The notes beneath the pieces are model-generated. The model had not been told where the DNA came from. It saw only the letters and a list, made by a program, of their open reading frames with translations, and ran no database searches. This document shows, piece after piece, positions 43,388 to 51,734 of a stretch of 64,000 bases of DNA; position 1 is the stretch's first letter; each line of letters starts with the position of its first letter. Both the position numbers and the translations under genes were made by a program. Location of the stretch: the NCBI GenBank assembly GCA_964251965.1, contig CAXULQ010000003.1:62001-126000 (forward strand). The letters are read 5' to 3'. Source of the DNA: Mucilaginibacter_A sp964251965 (GTDB taxonomy: Bacteria; Bacteroidota; Bacteroidia; Sphingobacteriales; Sphingobacteriaceae).

Positions 43388-45022
43388 ATGTTAAAAGGAT
43401 TTTTCAATATACCTAAACCGGTAAACGAACCGGGCTTAAATTACGGTCCGCACAGCGTAGAAAGGGCGATGCTGAAAAAAGCGCTGGAAGAAGCGCGTGC
43501 ACAGGAAGTGGATATTCCGATGTACATTGGCAGCCAGGAAGTGCGGACGGAAAATAAATTGGCCATCCGTCCGCCGCACGACCATAAACATGTTTTAGGT
43601 TATTTTTCGGAAGGAGGTGCGAGCCATGTAAATGAGGCGATAAAAGAAGCATTGGCCGCAAAAGAAGCCTGGGAAAATTTAGCTTGGGAACAACGCGCAG
43701 CGATATTTTTAAAAGCTGCCGACTTAGTTGCCGGTCCGTACCGTTATAAAATTAACGCGGCCACGATGCTTGGCCAATCTAAAAATGTTTACCAGGCCGA
43801 GATTGATTCTGCTTGTGAGTTTATCGATTTCCTGCGTTTCAACGTGAGTTACATGGCCGAAATTTATGCGCAGCAACCAGTTTCAGGCAAAGGGGTTTGG
43901 AACCGGGTGGAACAACGTCCGCTGGAAGGTTTTGTATTCGCTTTAACGCCTTTTAATTTTACGGCGATTGCCGGAAATTTGCCAGCTTCGGCAGCCATAA
44001 TGGGCAATGTGGTGGTTTGGAAACCCGCTTATCCGCAAGTTTTGGCTGCCCATGTAATTATGCAGGTTTTTAAGGAAGCTGGTTTGCCGGATGGTGTCAT
44101 CAATTTAATTTATGTTGATGGTCCTGTAGCCGGAGATGTTATTTTTAACCATCCGGATTTTGCCGGGATCCATTTTACCGGTTCTACTAAAGTTTTCCAG
44201 AATATCTGGCAGATCATTGGCAACAACGTCCACAAATACAAAACATATCCGCGCATTGTAGGAGAAACAGGCGGAAAAGATTTTATGGTGGCGCATAACA
44301 GTGCCAATGTTGATATTATTGCAACGGCCTTGATCCGCGGCGCATTTGAGTACCAGGGACAAAAATGTTCTGCTGCATCGCGTGCTTATCTGCCTAAATC
44401 TTTGTGGCCGGCCATTCAGGAAAAGCTGGTTGCGGATTTGGCATCGATCAAAATGGGGCCAACGGAAGATTTTGAAAACTTTGTGAATGCCGTAATTACC
44501 GAACAATCTTTTGATAAACTGGCCAAATATATTGATGCCGCAAAAGAAGCACCGGGAATAGAAATTATTGCCGGCGGAGGTTATGATAAATCTGTTGGAT
44601 ATTTTATCGAACCGACCATTATCAAAACCGACGACCCGTATTATGTAACCATGTGCGAAGAATTATTCGGGCCGGTTTTAACGGTTTATGTTTATGAAGA
44701 TGAAGCTTTTGAAGAGATTTTAAAGGTGATCGACCAAACTTCTCCTTATGCTTTAACGGGCGCCATTATTGCCACCAACCGTTATGCCATCGAAAAAGCC
44801 ACACACGAACTAAGAAATGCAGCCGGAAATTTTTATGTAAACGATAAGTGTACCGGCGCCGTTGTTGGCCAGCAGCCATTTGGCGGTGCCAGAGGTTCCG
44901 GCACGAACGATAAAGCCGGTTCGATGGTTAATTTATTACGCTGGGTTTCGCCAAGAACAATTAAAGAAACCTTTGATCCGCCTAAGGATTATCGGTATCC
45001 TTTTTTGGATCGGGAGTTGTAG
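43388..45022 (+). CDS. pruA: Delta-1-pyrroline-5-carboxylate (L-glutamate gamma-semialdehyde) dehydrogenase
   Basis: A 544-aa NAD-dependent aldehyde dehydrogenase that turns glutamate semialdehyde from proline breakdown into glutamate. The catalytic Glu is in VGETGGKDFMV, the nucleophile Cys in YQGQKCSAASRAY near residue 320, and nucleotide-binding residues in FTGSTKVFQNIW. The C-terminal PFGGARGSGTNDKAG is a hallmark of this branch. Full length for the eukaryote-like P5CDH group. Own promoter and a downstream hairpin. A dispersed-motif copy is embedded in it at 43641-43653 (IKEAL). Confidence 0.95.
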   Translation: MLKGFFNIPKPVNEPGLNYGPHSVERAMLKKALEEARAQEVDIPMYIGSQEVRTENKLAIRPPHDHKHVLGYFSEGGASHVNEAIKEALAAKEAWENLAWEQRAAIFLKAADLVAGPYRYKINAATMLGQSKNVYQAEIDSACEFIDFLRFNVSYMAEIYAQQPVSGKGVWNRVEQRPLEGFVFALTPFNFTAIAGNLPASAAIMGNVVVWKPAYPQVLAAHVIMQVFKEAGLPDGVINLIYVDGPVAGDVIFNHPDFAGIHFTGSTKVFQNIWQIIGNNVHKYKTYPRIVGETGGKDFMVAHNSANVDIIATALIRGAFEYQGQKCSAASRAYLPKSLWPAIQEKLVADLASIKMGPTEDFENFVNAVITEQSFDKLAKYIDAAKEAPGIEIIAGGGYDKSVGYFIEPTIIKTDDPYYVTMCEELFGPVLTVYVYEDEAFEEILKVIDQTSPYALTGAIIATNRYAIEKATHELRNAAGNFYVNDKCTGAVVGQQPFGGARGSGTNDKAGSMVNLLRWVSPRTIKETFDPPKDYRYPFLDREL

Positions 45023-45031
45023 AGATTTTGG

Positions 45032-45062
45032 AAAGTCTGGCTGAAAGGCTGGACTTTTTTTA
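45032..45062 (+). terminator. Terminator after pruA
   Basis: Stem AAAGTC (45032-45037) and GACTTT (45052-45057) around TGGCTGAAAGGCTG, followed by a T run. It starts ten bases after the pruA stop. Confidence 0.55.
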
Positions 45063-45459
45063 GTTTTTGTAGCGTTTAATCAGATACTGATCAAACCGAA
45101 AGTATGAGTTTACATTCAATGCTTCTTTTATCAGCATAAATTCTATATGCGTTGATTTGAATTACCATACTGTGCTTTTAACGAGTGTAGATAGTCCAAT
45201 TCTTAACACTGTATCCTTTGTCAAAATTTATTCTGTTGATAACATGTTAATAAACTCTTAACAACTTGTTAGTAAAAAAGGAAAGCACAAAATCCCTTTA
45301 GCGAAAAAAGGCAAAATTATCCACAACGTAGTGTTCGGTTTTTTTATTCCTTATTTTAGTTTCAGTAGAAAATATATCTTCCGGCTTATGGCTTGAACGT
45401 AAATAGTGCAAAGCATTTAAGCTTTTAGAAATTTTATAAATCCTATAAACAATATTGCC
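45061..45459. other. Intergenic stretch before the HisKA-like mini-gene
   Basis: About 400 bases with no gene. A dispersed-motif copy is at 45118-45130 (minus). The leader to 45460 is long (over 300 bases if the promoter is near 45100), which would fit post-transcriptional control, but no known riboswitch or sRNA fold is recognised. Confidence 0.4.
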
Positions 45460-45711
45460 ATGGAACTATTGCTTGAATACCCGAAACCAGAAAAAATGCA
45501 CACCGTTATCAATGAAACAACAACTTCAAAAGAGAAAATCATCAGCACAATTGGCAGGGATTTTTATAAAGCAGTTGCCAACATTAATGGACTGGTTTCT
45601 TTGCTGAATGATGTTTCATCTAATGATCCTGATTTTAGACAAATCCACAACTATTTATCTTCAGAAGCTACCAGACTCCAATTTATGGTCAAGGATATTT
45701 GCAGTAAATAA
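45460..45711 (+). CDS. Stand-alone HisKA-like mini-protein lacking the phospho-histidine
   Basis: An 83-aa protein. Residues 22-80 follow the dimerisation (HisKA) helix-pair pattern of sensor kinases: KEKIISTIGRDFYKAVANIN, a hydrophobic GLVSLL, then YLSSEATRLQFMVKDI. Where a kinase reads H-D/E-L-R the protein has Gly-Arg-Asp-Phe, so no phospho-acceptor histidine. No catalytic ATPase domain follows. It may be a dimerisation partner that modulates a kinase, or a remnant. The match is by pattern and not certain. Confidence 0.5.
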   Translation: MELLLEYPKPEKMHTVINETTTSKEKIISTIGRDFYKAVANINGLVSLLNDVSSNDPDFRQIHNYLSSEATRLQFMVKDICSK

Positions 45712-46005
45712 AATAGTAACCTAAGCGTAATTCATTCTGCAAACCGAACATAAAGCGATAGTTTCAATACCTGTTCTTAACCGTTAATTCTCAAATTAAC
45801 TTCTATCTTTTTAGTAAAAGCCGGAGCTAATACAGTTTCGTGATTTCTGTTTTTCATGTCGATAAAAACACTTCCGATTAAGCATCCGAACCAAACTTAA
45901 ATTTGATCGGTAAAAGAAGTATCGACAGCAAAACCAATCCCAACTTTTAAAAACAGAAAACGATCGTATCCGTTTTTAAACAGTTATTAACCAAAACAAA
46001 ACGTT

Positions 46006-46800
46006 ATGTCAACCAATCAAAAATATGCACTTATTACCGGTGCTACCAGCGGAATTGGCCACGAACTGGCTAAACTATTTGCAAAAGACCAATACAATTT
46101 AGTGCTTGTGGCACGCAACAATGATGAGTTAGAAAAAACAGCAGCAGAACTTAAACAAGCTGGTGTAGAAGTAATTACCATCGCAAAAGATTTGTTTAAG
46201 CGAGAAAGCCCAATGGAGGTTTACGATGAAGTAAAAGCTAAGGGAATTCAGGTAGATGTTTTGGTAAACGATGCGGGACAAGGCCAATATGGTTTGTTTG
46301 CAGAAACAGATATTAACCGCGAAATGGATATTATCCAACTGAATATTGGTGCAACTATCAGTTTGGTTAAATACTTTTTACCGGAAATGCTGCAACGTAA
46401 AGACGGTAAAATTTTAAACCTTTCTTCTATTGCCGGTAAAACGCCTGGGCCGTACCAGTCTGTTTATCACGGAACGAAAGCTTTTATCCAATCTTTTACA
46501 GAAGCCATCCGTTCTGAAAACAAAGACAGCGGCGTTACTATAACCGCTTTACTTCCGGGTGCTACCGAAACTGATTTCTTTAATAAAGCAGAAATGCAGG
46601 ATTCGAAAATTCTACAGCAAGGCCTTGCCAGTGCAGCCGATGTAGCCAAAGATGGTTACGAAGCTTTGATGGCCGGCGATGATATGGTTATTTCTGGCTT
46701 TAAAAACAAAGCGATGATTGGTATGACCAATATCACGCCAGACCATTTGGTTGCTGATATGATGAAAAAACAACAGGAACCAGTTGATAAAGGAGAATAG
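46006..46800 (+). CDS. Short-chain dehydrogenase/reductase
   Basis: A 264-aa NAD(P)-dependent oxidoreductase. Cofactor loop TGATSGIGHELA near residue 11, NDAGQG near 88, active Ser in LNLSSIAGK near 143, and the YxxxK catalytic pair in YHGTK near 156. The DLTARN-like RNN after strand 2 favours NADP(H). Substrate unknown. Own terminator (46879-46922). Confidence 0.92.
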   Translation: MSTNQKYALITGATSGIGHELAKLFAKDQYNLVLVARNNDELEKTAAELKQAGVEVITIAKDLFKRESPMEVYDEVKAKGIQVDVLVNDAGQGQYGLFAETDINREMDIIQLNIGATISLVKYFLPEMLQRKDGKILNLSSIAGKTPGPYQSVYHGTKAFIQSFTEAIRSENKDSGVTITALLPGATETDFFNKAEMQDSKILQQGLASAADVAKDGYEALMAGDDMVISGFKNKAMIGMTNITPDHLVADMMKKQQEPVDKGE

Positions 46801-46865
46801 TTTAATGCTTCTTTTATCATACAAAAAAAACATGTTTTAAAGCTTAGAACATTAAAAATAGGTGC

Positions 46866-46878
46866 TAAAAGAAGCATC
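46866..46878 (+). repeat. Dispersed motif TAAAAGAAGCATC
   Basis: A full copy abuts the terminator stem on its left; another lies in reverse at 46804-46816 right after the SDR stop codon. The two face each other 50 bases apart. Confidence 0.85.
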
Positions 46879-46922
46879 AAACGCAAAAAAGCCAGAATTT
46901 ATGTTCTGGCTTTTTTGCGTTT
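46879..46922. terminator. Strong bidirectional terminator
   Basis: A 19-bp perfect stem (AAACGCAAAAAAGCCAGAA at 46879-46897, complement 46904-46922) with loop TTTATG, between the converging SDR and DUF5606 genes. Confidence 0.9.
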
Positions 46923-46933
46923 ATCACAAAGTT

Positions 46934-47368
46934 TTATTCTGATTGTGTTTCCGTTTCAGTTGCTGCGGAAGCGGCGGTTTCTGGTTCGGCATTAAACTCT
47001 GGCCTGTCTTTCAAAATTTCAAACCAGCTAATAATTTTTTTAATGTCCGAAGCATAAACTTTTTCTTCGTCGTGTTCTGGTGCCGCTTCGCGGAAAAATG
47101 TCCGTAATACTTTTCCGTCTGCTTTTTTTGCATCCGGGATATTTGCCAGCGTTTTCATCCGCTCTAAAATATCTTTCAACAGCAAGTCTTCATTCTCTCC
47201 AAAAACCGTAATTTCTTCTAAAGCAGCCAGTTTGGCCGTATTTAGGTTTACCACTAATTTCAGTTTTTGTGTGTCTAAACTTTCCAATATAAACCCGGTT
47301 TTACTTTGCGTTAAAGCACGCCATAAACCTGGTTTCCCGGAAACGGAAACAATTCCATGTAAATTCAT
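46934..47368 (-). CDS. DUF5606 family protein
   Basis: A 144-aa cytoplasmic protein starting MNLHGIVSVSGKPGLWRAL, with an SH3-like N-terminal half (FILESLDTQKL), a middle helix region (DILERMKTLANIPDAKK) and an acidic low-complexity tail (EPETAASAATETETQ). The start pattern is the Bacteroidota-specific DUF5606 family. No function is known. It shares its strand with the peptidyl-prolyl isomerase gene 108 bases upstream; between them lies a weak inverted repeat AAGTTGTAAGT (47391-47401)/ACTTACAACTT (47465-47475). Confidence 0.8.
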   Translation of the reverse strand: MNLHGIVSVSGKPGLWRALTQSKTGFILESLDTQKLKLVVNLNTAKLAALEEITVFGENEDLLLKDILERMKTLANIPDAKKADGKVLRTFFREAAPEHDEEKVYASDIKKIISWFEILKDRPEFNAEPETAASAATETETQSE

Positions 47369-47476
47369 TTTTCTTTGAGTTTTAGGTTATAAGTTGTAAG
47401 TGATAAGTTAGATTAACGTCAGCATAAAAGGTTTACGCTCAATACTTAAAACGTACCACTTAAAACTTACAACTTC

Positions 47477-47935
47477 TTAGTCAATCACTTCAATACTCGT
47501 AATTTTATCGCCCTGGCGGATTTCGTCAACCACATCCACGTTATCAACCACTTTACCAAAAACAGTGTGGTTGCGGTCCAAATGCGCGGTATTGGCGCGG
47601 CTATGGCAGATAAAGAATTGGGAACCGCCTGTATTGCGGCCTGCATGTGCCATAGAAAGTACGCCGCGGTCGTGGTACTGGTTTTCGCCGGTTAGCTCGC
47701 AATCAATTTTATAGCCCGGGCCGCCGCTGCCCGCGCGGAAAGCAGTTGCAGGGTCTTTTGAAAGCGGATCGCCGGTTTGAACCATAAAATTAGGGATCAC
47801 CCGGTGAAAAGCTACACCATTATAAAAGCCTTCTTTTGCTAATTTTGTAAAGTTTGCCACAGTATTCGGCGCGTCCTGCTCGTAGAATTCTACGGTCATA
47901 TCGCCTTTTTCGGTTTTAATAATTGCTTTGCTCAT
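47477..47935 (-). CDS. Cyclophilin-type peptidyl-prolyl isomerase
   Basis: A 152-aa cytoplasmic foldase. Start at ATG 47935 (MSKAIIKTEKGDM); a longer in-frame start at 47977 is not needed. Catalytic block FHRVIPNFMVQTGDP with the active Arg, then GSQFFICH and LDRNHTVFGKVV. Upstream, TAACTTTG on the minus strand (47954-47961) fits a -7 box with a very short leader. Confidence 0.95.
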   Translation of the reverse strand: MSKAIIKTEKGDMTVEFYEQDAPNTVANFTKLAKEGFYNGVAFHRVIPNFMVQTGDPLSKDPATAFRAGSGGPGYKIDCELTGENQYHDRGVLSMAHAGRNTGGSQFFICHSRANTAHLDRNHTVFGKVVDNVDVVDEIRQGDKITSIEVID

Positions 47936-48001
47936 TTTTTTGTTTAAGAGTGGCAAAGTTAGTATTTTGGTGATCATATTAGATTTTAAGAAACATTTAG
48001 G

Positions 48002-49267
48002 ATGAAGTTTGCCCGTGCTGTTTTTATTGCATTAATTATTTGTACCGTCGGTTCGGTTTGTAAAGCAGCTTCCATTTTAATCCCGATGGACGAAACGCAG
48101 CACGATCATTTAAAATCTTACGGCATTGCTTTTTGGATTTTAAAAAACGGCGAAGAGGTGGACTGGCTGCTCAATTACCGCGGCGGAAGCTTTATGTTGA
48201 AGTACGACCAGAAAGCAGAAGCAGAATGTAAGGTTAGAGGTGTGAGCTATGAGGTTTTAGCTGATGCAAAAGTAACTTCCATCTTAACGGAAATTACCGA
48301 TCCTGCCGCCAATATGGATATGGTAAAATTAGAAAAAGCGCCGAAAATGGCGGTTTACTCGCCCAAAACCAAACTGCCTTGGGACGATGCCGTAACGCTG
48401 GTCTTATCGTATGCAGAAATCCCGTACACGGTTTTGTATGATGAAGAAATCATCAAAGGCGAACTGCCAAAATATGACTGGCTGCACTTGCACCACGAAG
48501 ATTTTACCGGGCAATACAGTAAATTTTATGCTTCGTTCCGAACGGCTGCCTGGTATGTAGAAGACCAGCAGCGGCAGGAAGAACTGGCGCATAAACTGGG
48601 TTTTAAAAAAGTATCGCAAATGAAGCTGGAAGTAGCTAAAAACATCCGTGATTTTTGTTCTGGCGGCGGCTTTTTGTTTGCCATGTGTTCTGGTACAGAT
48701 TCCTTTGATATTGCTTTGGCTGCCGAAGGCACAGATATTTGCGAACGCATGTTCGACGGTGATCCAGCTGATCCAAACGCTCAATCTAAACTCGATTTTA
48801 ATAAAACCTTTGCTTTTCAAAATTTTAAACTGGATGAAAACCCGTATAGCCACCAGTTTAGTAATATCGATGTAACTGCAAACCGCAGTGTTGACCGCAC
48901 ACAAGATTATTTTACTTTGTTTGATTTTTCTGCCAAATGGGACGTTGTTCCGTCCATGCTTACCCAAAACCATGACAAGGTGATTAAAGGTTTTATGGGA
49001 TTGACCACGGCTTTCCGCAAAGATTTAATTAAGCCTGGTGTTTTGATTTTGGGCGAATTAAAATCTGCCGGGGAAGCGCGTTACATCCACGGCGATTACG
49101 GCAAAGGGCAATGGACTTTTTATGGCGGCCACGACCCGGAAGATTACCAGCACGGCATCGGCGACCCGCCAACAGATTTGAAACTGCACCCCAATTCTCC
49201 CGGCTATCGTTTGATTTTAAACAATGTTTTGTTTCCGGCTGCCAAAAAGAAAAAGCAGAAAACTTGA
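48002..49267 (+). CDS. Exported glutamine-amidotransferase-like protein (often labelled asparagine synthetase B)
   Basis: A 421-aa protein with a signal peptide (residues 1-22, MKFARAVFIALIICTVGSV, ending KAA). It then reads ILIPMDETQHDHLKSYG and DWLLNYRGGSFMLKY. A class-I-amidotransferase-like loop FLFAMCSGTDSFDIALAAE carries a Cys near residue 226. Automatic annotation of such proteins as asparagine synthetase B is probably wrong: there is no ATP-binding synthetase domain and the protein is exported. Real role unknown. The end KKKKQKT is basic. A dispersed-motif copy follows the stop at 49266-49278. Confidence 0.75.
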   Translation: MKFARAVFIALIICTVGSVCKAASILIPMDETQHDHLKSYGIAFWILKNGEEVDWLLNYRGGSFMLKYDQKAEAECKVRGVSYEVLADAKVTSILTEITDPAANMDMVKLEKAPKMAVYSPKTKLPWDDAVTLVLSYAEIPYTVLYDEEIIKGELPKYDWLHLHHEDFTGQYSKFYASFRTAAWYVEDQQRQEELAHKLGFKKVSQMKLEVAKNIRDFCSGGGFLFAMCSGTDSFDIALAAEGTDICERMFDGDPADPNAQSKLDFNKTFAFQNFKLDENPYSHQFSNIDVTANRSVDRTQDYFTLFDFSAKWDVVPSMLTQNHDKVIKGFMGLTTAFRKDLIKPGVLILGELKSAGEARYIHGDYGKGQWTFYGGHDPEDYQHGIGDPPTDLKLHPNSPGYRLILNNVLFPAAKKKKQKT

Positions 49268-49489
49268 TGCTGTTTTTATCGGCCTAAATTCTGAAGTTAC
49301 TTAGAAGTTTATGAAGAATGGATAATTAAACTACAAACTAAACCGGAAATTTGATTTCCTTCGTTTTTAAACCAAGAGTTTGATACACTTTCCATATTTA
49401 AGTGGATTTGAGTTTTGTGTTAACGCTTTGAAAATATCTACGATAATAGAAAAATGCCATTTTTTATCCCAACGTTGTTCAGGTACTAT

Positions 49490-49834
49490 CTAAGTCCCCG
49501 TTTTGTTTTTCTGCCATTTTAACGTGATCTTAAAGTTTGCTTCGCTATCTAAACTGGTAAGGATAATACCTGCTTGTGCAGAAAACTTTAAACCTAATTC
49601 AACTTCCACTTCATCAGGAGCGTTTGAGATCTGCCGGACACTGTCGATAATACTATTAGATATTTCTTTAAGTGGTTTTAAGGCATCGTTAAAGCTTTGT
49701 TTTGCGGTTTCTAAAACGCCACGGGTATTTCCCTGCTCAGAATAACCCCTTACCGCTTCTGCTGCAACTGGCTCGTCTATTTCTACAAAAAAATTATTGC
49801 CGTCGGTTGTGGTAAATTGGATAAGCTTTTTCAT
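49490..49834 (-). CDS. Trypco1-like (CU044_2847 family) protein
   Basis: A 114-aa protein. It reads MKKLIQFTTTDGNNFFVEID at the start. The C-terminal half, EVELGLKFSAQAGIILTS, then EANFKITLKWQ, matches the pattern of the trypsin-co-occurring domain 1, found as a partner of proteases, CHAT proteins and other effectors in bacterial conflict systems. It lies 28 bases downstream of the CHAT-TPR gene, so the two form an operon. A dispersed motif is right before its start codon (49835-49847). Family assignment is by recall. Confidence 0.75.
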   Translation of the reverse strand: MKKLIQFTTTDGNNFFVEIDEPVAAEAVRGYSEQGNTRGVLETAKQSFNDALKPLKEISNSIIDSVRQISNAPDEVEVELGLKFSAQAGIILTSLDSEANFKITLKWQKNKTGT

Positions 49835-49861
49835 GATGCTGTTTTTATCAGTTAAAAATGG

Positions 49862-51364
49862 TTAGTTTAGGTTAACTTCCGGGCTTTCGTCAAGCAATTT
49901 AGCCCATTTTGCTGCCTCATCAAAATTTTTCAGCTTAAAATAGCAAATGTTCATTTCGATAATTATATTTCTCTTCTGCTTTTCGTTTTTTGTCATATCA
50001 TACGATTTTTCTAAATCAGCTATTGCTTCTTCCAACTGGTTTAGTTTTTCATAAACACAGGCGCGGCCATAAAATGCTTGAGGCTCATTCGGGTTAATTT
50101 CGATTGATTTTGTCCAATCAGAAAGGCTTAAAAGCGATAGCTCTTTTTGCTCATCAGGATCGTCGCTTCCCAACAAATCGTAAGCCCTGGCCCGGGAATA
50201 ATAAGCTAATCCTAAATTGCCCACTTCCCATTTGTTGTCAAAGTTAATTGCTTTTGTAAACTCTTCGATCGCTAAATTAAACTTTGCAAGTATATCGTAA
50301 CAGTATCCTTTTTCATAAAAAGCTGCGGAATAATCGTTGTCTTTCTCTATTGCTTTCGAGAAATATTCAATTGCTTTTTCATAATTTTTAATTCGGGATT
50401 GCCTGCTTCCCCTATCAAACCAGCTTTCAGCCTTATCTAACGCAGGGTCAGATAAAATCCTGCTTTTTACAGCTTCAACATCCTGGTTGTTAAGGTCTAA
50501 CCCAATTTGTAACCTGTATAAAGCAGAATTGGCTGTCTCTGAAAATGGATATTCATCCCTTAACATATCCAACAATGTCCTTTCGTATTCGCCAATACTT
50601 TCATTGTGTAAAATGAGCTTTTTAATTTTCTCTTCTATAATCCTGGACACCACATCTTCAGGAACCCCCATTTTGTTACCGATAAGCGATAAACCGCGTT
50701 TTAAAGTCTTAAAAATTACACCATTTGGTTCTGTAATTGACAAGAAAGCGTTATCAACTTCGGACGAAAACCTGATTTCCGGCGAGCCTTCAATTATAAC
50801 CGGTTCCAAATTGCTTGGCAGGTTTTCGAACCGGATCGCAATGCAGCCACTGTCAAAAGCTTTGTGCAAACTTTTTTGCGATAAGTCAGGGTCTAAAGCG
50901 GTATAAAACCCTGTTGAAAATTTGATTGCTGCGCCGTCTGTTATTTCTTTACTTGTACCAATCACGATTGGTATAAATTGCGAAATTGCTTTGGCCTGCA
51001 CTTCAGAAAAACAGGTGTTGATCACCACACATTTTACGTAATCGCTCACTAACTTAAATAACGAGGCCAACGCATCAGGCGGGATGGTTTTTGAATCACC
51101 TTTCTCATCCTCAAAACAAATTTCACCGTTCTCCTGTCCATGGCCAGAAAAATGCACAATATGCGGCTTGTAGTTTAAAATCGTTTGTAAAACATCATCC
51201 GGTTTTACGGCTTGCCTGTCCCTAATTTCAAATGAAGGGTTGTTGGCCAGCCTGTTCCGGATTTCTTGTAGTTCGTTCCCTAACCTGATGTTGCCTTGGT
51301 TTTTGGGTGATGAAGCCAGGAAAAGTACTCTAAGCGTTTGTTTGTCAGGTGATAAAGTTTCCAT
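49862..51364 (-). CDS. CHAT-domain caspase-like protease with TPR repeats
   Basis: A 500-aa protein. The CHAT peptidase domain is residues 1-about 190: VLFLASSPKNQGNIRL, His75 in IVHFSGHGQENG and Cys118 in CVVINTCFSE form the dyad. A helical effector-associated-like region follows (about 230-310, YERTLLDMLRDEYPFSETAN). The C-terminal half holds TPR repeats (NYEKAIEYFSKAIEKDND; FNLAIEEFTKAINFDNK; QLEEAIADLEKSYD). No signal peptide or membrane helix. Such CHAT-TPR proteins are predicted effectors that a partner signal switches on; its partner here is the Trypco1-like gene. Confidence 0.88.
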   Translation of the reverse strand: METLSPDKQTLRVLFLASSPKNQGNIRLGNELQEIRNRLANNPSFEIRDRQAVKPDDVLQTILNYKPHIVHFSGHGQENGEICFEDEKGDSKTIPPDALASLFKLVSDYVKCVVINTCFSEVQAKAISQFIPIVIGTSKEITDGAAIKFSTGFYTALDPDLSQKSLHKAFDSGCIAIRFENLPSNLEPVIIEGSPEIRFSSEVDNAFLSITEPNGVIFKTLKRGLSLIGNKMGVPEDVVSRIIEEKIKKLILHNESIGEYERTLLDMLRDEYPFSETANSALYRLQIGLDLNNQDVEAVKSRILSDPALDKAESWFDRGSRQSRIKNYEKAIEYFSKAIEKDNDYSAAFYEKGYCYDILAKFNLAIEEFTKAINFDNKWEVGNLGLAYYSRARAYDLLGSDDPDEQKELSLLSLSDWTKSIEINPNEPQAFYGRACVYEKLNQLEEAIADLEKSYDMTKNEKQKRNIIIEMNICYFKLKNFDEAAKWAKLLDESPEVNLN

Positions 51365-51478
51365 GTAATAAAAATATTAGTTAAAAGTAAATAATTTTTT
51401 TGAATGGAAAGGCGACAAGAGTTTAACAATTTATCAGTAAAAACATCATTCTTTGCTGTTGATTTTATACAAGAAGTA

Positions 51479-51683
51479 GCCGAAACGCAATGTCAAAACC
51501 TGGTGCTTCGGCAAACTGGTGGATATTGCCGAAAGCTATTTGAAAAGGGGCGACGAGATTAGCATTGAAGGCAAACTGGCTTCGACCAGAAATTATACCG
51601 ATAAAGAAAGCATCAAATGCTGAATCACCGAAACTGTGGTTAACGAAATTATGATGGGCAAAAAGAAGTATGCAAGAAGTTAA
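51479..51683 (+). pseudogene. ssb: Fragment of a single-stranded DNA-binding protein gene (ssb)
   Basis: A frame reading WCFGKLVDIAESYLKRGDEI, then IEGKLASTRNYTDKESIKC, an in-frame TGA (51621-51623), then ITETVVNEIMMGKK, matches the middle of bacterial SSB. The intact family has Tyr where the stop stands. The N-terminal third and the acidic C-terminal tail are missing. It is a dead gene piece, perhaps left by a plasmid, phage or integrative element. Confidence 0.8.
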
Positions 51684-51734
51684 TAGTTAATAATTAATAG
51701 CTGTTGCTATTAGCTATGAGCCATCAACTATTAG

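Noticed and set aside
48002..49267. Asparagine synthetase B assignment
   Set aside because: The protein is exported and lacks a synthetase ATP-binding domain; only an amidotransferase-like loop is visible.
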